In this document: positions 59,834 through 64,000 of the stretch, one piece after another | Numbering within the stretch: the first letter of the stretch is position 1 | How the letters are laid out: every line of letters starts with the position of its first letter | DNA from: Saksenaea vasiformis B4078 | Lineage: Eukaryota; Mucoromycota; Mucoromycetes; Mucorales; Saksenaeaceae | Reading direction: 5' to 3' | DNA: 64,000 nt | Assembly: GCA_000697055.1 (NCBI GenBank) | Contig: JNDT01002232.1 | Span: 1-64,000 of the forward strand | Notes under the pieces: model-generated | Told to the model about the DNA's origin: nothing | The model's input: only the letters and a program-made list of their open reading frames with translations | Database searches by the model: none | Translations under genes and position numbers: made by a program

Positions 59834-62658
59834 CTAGGCGATAAAAAAATTATGATTAGCACGCCCAACCCATAGATATTGCTTCAGGCATATATGTACT
59901 TGGTGCATAAAACCTGGCATAAATAGGTAAGAACTATATAGGATCTTCTTACGTTTTGTTACCTTTCATGATGTATTCTTTAGGAAAAAAAGAGGCGTTT
60001 GAATACTGACCCCGTAATACGGTCTCTCTTTAAGTTGTGACCATTGGTTACACTGCACCGAAAAAAGGACTTAAATATCCACCCAGCTCAGCTCCATTGC
60101 TAAGCATGGTGTCACATCTGTCGAGGAGTGTTTCGATAGCATCTTTGATAATTAAGAACAAAGGTCATTGATGCAGACCGAATGAGGGACACTGATAAGA
60201 AATGCAAAGTTCCAATCTGTAGAAAGAAATAGCACAGAAAATCTTCAGGAACAGGATGACTGGCCTCGCGAGTAGGAACAAATTGCAAGTATGAACTTCT
60301 TCGGTGAGTGCGTATTCCTTGGCCAATCTGCATTTCATACAAATATGAAACGTACGGGGACTCGGCCAAGATAGGTTCGCTGCTGCTATTACCGTGAGAA
60401 CCGCGAGGGTAGCAACTACGTCGATATGGGATGCTAACTCTGCCTCAGGTTAATTGGGGTTAGCTTGAGAATGTCCAGGCCTAGTAAGAAGAAAGAGGCT
60501 AGGCAAGAACCTAAAGTACTAAGCACTGGAACTGTAGTAGACTACTGTCAACTTTCTGAGAGGAATGTTTGACGAAATGGAAATATACACAAATAAAAAG
60601 ATCATTATCTGATATGGACAATATACTTATGCAGCAATAGCAATGACATGGGCACATGCCGCGTTAAAGATGATATATACAGTAGGTATACCCGAGATAT
60701 CAACACAAGAGCATAGAGAATATGTGCTAAATAAAAAGGTGTAGGGGATGCTGTATAGCGTGCTTAGTTGCTAAACCTGCGGCACTCTATGACAATGCCA
60801 ACAGGAACTTACATATGCTTGCAGCAACTTCTTCGTGTGGCCACGGTCGACTGACGATTTTCTAAGTTAAACATATCTCCCTGTAACAAAAATAAAGCGC
60901 ACATGTTATAGGCATTCAAATGTAACGCAATGATCTCATTCGATCTAGAAACCAATGCCATGACCGTCTTGAAAAGGATCCAGGATGTAAGTTCGGTTGA
61001 AACTTCTTGACAGATTGTGATTTAAGGTCCATAGCGATACGGCGTGGCGAGTCGTATCTTGCAGCAAAAATATCTTTCGACAGGAACAACGTATTCATTT
61101 CATCTGCTCTGATTTATTGATTATTGAATAGCATTTTATACTATTCTAAATAATTCCTGCATTGATGAAAGAACCAAAGTTGAGTCCGCGCAAATCTGCT
61201 CTCATCAAACGTGACAAAAAGATATGGGCAAATGCCAGAGTGGTGGATGAATCCAGTGTTTCCGATTTTTATTGGACTTTAACCGGTTTCTCGGTCATCT
61301 CATCAGACGAAGACTGTTTGGCATCAACGATACCGGCAGACATATGCTCATGTTCTCCCTTGTGATGATAACAACAGCGGCTACGTTCATCGTTCGCTCC
61401 GAAATAAAATTGAATTCGTATAACTAAAGCACGCGTCAATCCTTATAAAGACACAAGGATATCATTCACCTTCGTATTTCTTGGATGGGATAGAGATGTC
61501 GAATCCTACGATAGGTCAAAGTAGTTAGTAACTGATAATTTCGAGCATATCCTTTTGTATTACCTGGCATGATTTTAAAGCACGAGTTTGGTTTAGCAAG
61601 CGATCTTGCAAATGTGTAGGTTTTTATAAGTTTGGTTGAAATGTCTTGGCAAACAATCGAAGTACTACCAACGCAAATGCTCTACCTGATATGTACGATA
61701 CAACTCAAAAGTAGCAGTTTATGTTGAATTTGGGAAAAAAGAAGTTCCCGATGGGGTAATAGCCAAAGCGTTTGATCCATTTAGGGGAAATGCCCCTTTT
61801 AGATGGATGTGGCGAGAACCTGATTATGACTCAGTTGTGGTCCGTCCTCATCTGTATACTTCTCTCTTCTTATCGGAGTGATTTATCTCTGGCGGAACCA
61901 CGACGCCCGCAGAGCGTAACTTCTCCAAAACGGCTGACACTAAACAAGTTGCTGTGGATCATCGATAAGAACAACATTTCTGCATGAGAAAAGGATCAAT
62001 AAACTGCTTAGCGATTACACAGTTACTGTCTCTTGAATATGGGCACATGCTCGAACAAATACCAAATAGGACGCTGTCCTACGTATAACTTCCATATGAC
62101 TCTTATCTCGTTCCTGGATGTCATAACTGCTGAGCATGACACTTCTGGAATTCCCGATGCAGCTGGTGATATGTGGCTGGTAAACTATGCTTTCCTTTTT
62201 ACACCGCGACTGTGGCGATTGTGTATATCGACAGGCATCAGCTTATTTCAGTGGGGAACGCTGGCTGGGGGCTGTCTTAAATAATCAGAATCATGGAAAC
62301 GTAATGTCTGCGCCAACACGCAACATCTTGCGATATGTGTGAAACCAATCGCCGCCGTTCTTTACCATTCGCCATTTTCCATTTCTGTTTTTCCTTTTTC
62401 CTTTGTTGTATTGTTGTGTTGCTGTAGTACAACGTGAAGTAAAAAAGTTCTTAATGCAACCATCAGAGCCAAGGGAAAGCTCTTTTTGTCGATCACGGAT
62501 CCGTTGTAAGACATTCTGTATTTGAACTTTATTGATCTTTACAGATTCAGACAAGTCAAAGCTCTCCCAGTTCATCCGAAATAAGTGATGTGCCAAGATT
62601 GATCGTAGGGAATGCAAATGGGTAGTTTTATATATACATGTACGATTTGGTTGTTGTT
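59834..62658. other. Gene-poor spacer
   Basis: No intact gene is seen. Several short frames exist (61162-61365 plus, MKEPKLSPRKSALIKRDKK, is the most protein-like; also 62291-62617 minus), without domain or splice support. The left end may contain the unidentified first exon of the DUF4097-like gene. Confidence 0.45.
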
Positions 62659-63939
62659 TTACAGAGATCCTTCTTCCTCTCGCCTCCTCTTGACCCCGTG
62701 TGGCGATTGTACCGGTGGAGGAATTGGAATACCCATCTGAGCGCTACAAGCTCGACAAAACCAAGGATCTACTTCCATTTCGTACTGGGCGATTGGCGGA
62801 TTTTCACACAACTGGTGTACGCCTTCAGAGCAGTTATCGCAGAAAAAAATGGTATTAACGTTGTCTTTGCTCTCCGCAATTCCACACAGTTTGCAAGCGG
62901 CATTCTCCAGCTCCTCTTCTTCGTCATCGTCAAATGTGTAATCCGCCAAGGTGATCACACCTGTGTCGTTTCCGGATGTTTCTCCGTTACACCTGGTTTC
63001 ATCGCCATCAAGGACCATATCTTCATTGCAATAAAATAAATAAACTGGTCTATAAGCTCGTGAAGCTTCAGACGGTTCAATGGAATCAAATAGTGTCCCT
63101 CGGATGTCAGCCAACGCTTGATCAGATGATATCTAGAAGTAAAGTTGACGTTCATAAGGAGTATCCTAGACATGAAGCCTTACCCTCACTTCGGTATCGC
63201 CTCCTAGTACTCTCCACACAGAACCTGTATTACTCTCAATGTAATCTCGAAGATAGAGGTACCACGAGTGTGGCGCGTAGCCCTCGCTTTGTAGACTGTC
63301 ATAGCGAACCATCAAAGCGCCCATTAACAAGAAATCTACTCCCACAGCTGGTCTTTGTTCGGATTCTTCGATCATATACTGCTCCAGACGTGGAGCAACT
63401 AGGCGATCCACAAGGGAGGTGTCCACCGGTCGTTGACGTAGGTAATCTAGTGTGCCGCATAAAATCGTGTCGATCGGTGTTGCGCGATCATGTTGGTAAT
63501 AGAACAAATGCCGATTTTGGGCATTTTGTTTACTAGACCGCTGGAGATCAATTGTTGCTCTAACCTAGACATGCATGACACCTTTATTCAAACCGTCCTT
63601 CTACGTTTTTATCCTAACCATTTCAGACCCGACTTGCACGTGTAACCCGACAGGCGCGCTTGGGCGATAGGGCCATTCAAAGCGAGTCCAGTCGTCTGCA
63701 TGTGTCAGCGTGACATGGTTCCACCACCATTCTTCATTGTCTGGGCATGACTGGCGTAGGCAAAACGTAAGAAAATCGTTCAAATCTGCCGAATGACCGT
63801 ATTCTCGTAGACCGGCTGCGAGAACGGCAATTAGATCGAACTGGTCGTTTTTGATGAGCTGTTGAGGAATCACATACAACTGCAACAAGATACGCGCAAG
63901 TAGAAGTTGTGGAATACTGTTTATCATCAGTCCATCCAT
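62659..63939 (-). CDS. PHD-finger protein, 391 aa
   Basis: A likely nuclear chromatin reader. Three exons (63619-63939, 63184-63564, 62659-63132) join in phase. The PHD finger lies near the C-terminus: CKLCGIAES...FFCDNCSEGVHQLCENPP...WFCRAC, a complete C4HC3 array. It is followed by a basic tail (GVKRRREEE) that may be a nuclear signal. An acidic run (DDDEEEELE) precedes the finger. The N-terminal 250 residues are helical (LLLARILLQLYVIPQQLIKN) with no family I recognise; a partner-binding module is possible. ATG 63939 (MDGLMINSIPQ) is taken as the start because it opens a clean helix, but a GTGTGTGAG acceptor-like site just upstream leaves open a further 5' exon outside the window. Confidence 0.75.
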
Positions 63940-64000
63940 GAATCTCACACACCCTCTTCAATGTTATGAAACGCAACCCAACAAAATTTCACAATCCCCC
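63940..64000. other. Window end, upstream of PHD gene
   Basis: Sixty bases upstream of the chosen start, either promoter/leader or an intron of a longer gene; it cannot be decided here. Confidence 0.4.

Noticed and set aside
59869..60000. Short ATG exon (MKGNKT or MKG) as start of the DUF4097-like gene
   Set aside because: Neither available donor (after ATGAAAG or after AAAAC) gives phase 0, which the acceptor at 59833 needs.
1..64000. CRISPR arrays, rRNA and tRNA genes
   Set aside because: No regularly spaced direct repeats, no rRNA signature and no tRNA-like GGTTCRANYCC box in a foldable context were found by eye; a tRNA scan was not possible.

Overview
The window looks like nuclear DNA of an early-diverging (Mucoromycota-type) fungus. 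The reasons are AT-rich spacers, intron-dense genes with short GT-AG introns (about 45-100 nt), CT-rich leaders, and a gene set that pairs a multi-C2 tricalbin with a C7orf25/DUF1308 protein and a Fanzor-type nuclease relic. No database was searched. Gene names come from motif recognition, and exon models were built by hand by joining frames at GT-AG sites and checking phase.

Layout. 1-4.2 kb: three short hairpins of one family followed by a broken TnpB/Fanzor-like RuvC nuclease gene. 4.2-12.2 kb: one small Ser/Thr-Pro-rich gene (6389-6727) among microsatellites and coding-like debris. 12.2-19.7 kb: an Hsp110/Sse-type chaperone (+), then a type I membrane protein, an F-box/WD40 protein and a possible small membrane protein, all (-). 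19.7-25.6 kb is gene-poor. 25.6-32.4 kb: DUF1308 protein (+), a 68-residue zinc-finger-like protein (-) and a long-chain acyl-CoA synthetase (+). 33.7-39 kb: a Wsc-like single-pass sensor candidate (-) and an amino-acid transporter of the AAAP family (-). 40.2-47.6 kb: a decayed subtilase pseudogene directly upstream of its intact 18-exon paralogue. 48-53.1 kb: a 7-TM protein and a CRAL-TRIO/RhoGAP protein (+). 53.3-58.3 kb: a 12-exon tricalbin. 58.9-64 kb: a repetitive DUF4097-like protein (-) and a PHD-finger protein (-).

The genes do not form one pathway. Several act at membranes: tricalbin (ER-plasma membrane lipid contact sites), RhoGAP (Cdc42/Rho control), acyl-CoA synthetase, the amino-acid transporter, the 7-TM protein and the wall-sensor-like protein. 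The clearest signals of interest are the RNA-guided-nuclease relic with its stem-covarying upstream hairpins, the collinear dead subtilase copy, a 7-nt micro-exon inside a conserved adenylation motif, and a uORF whose stop overlaps a start codon.
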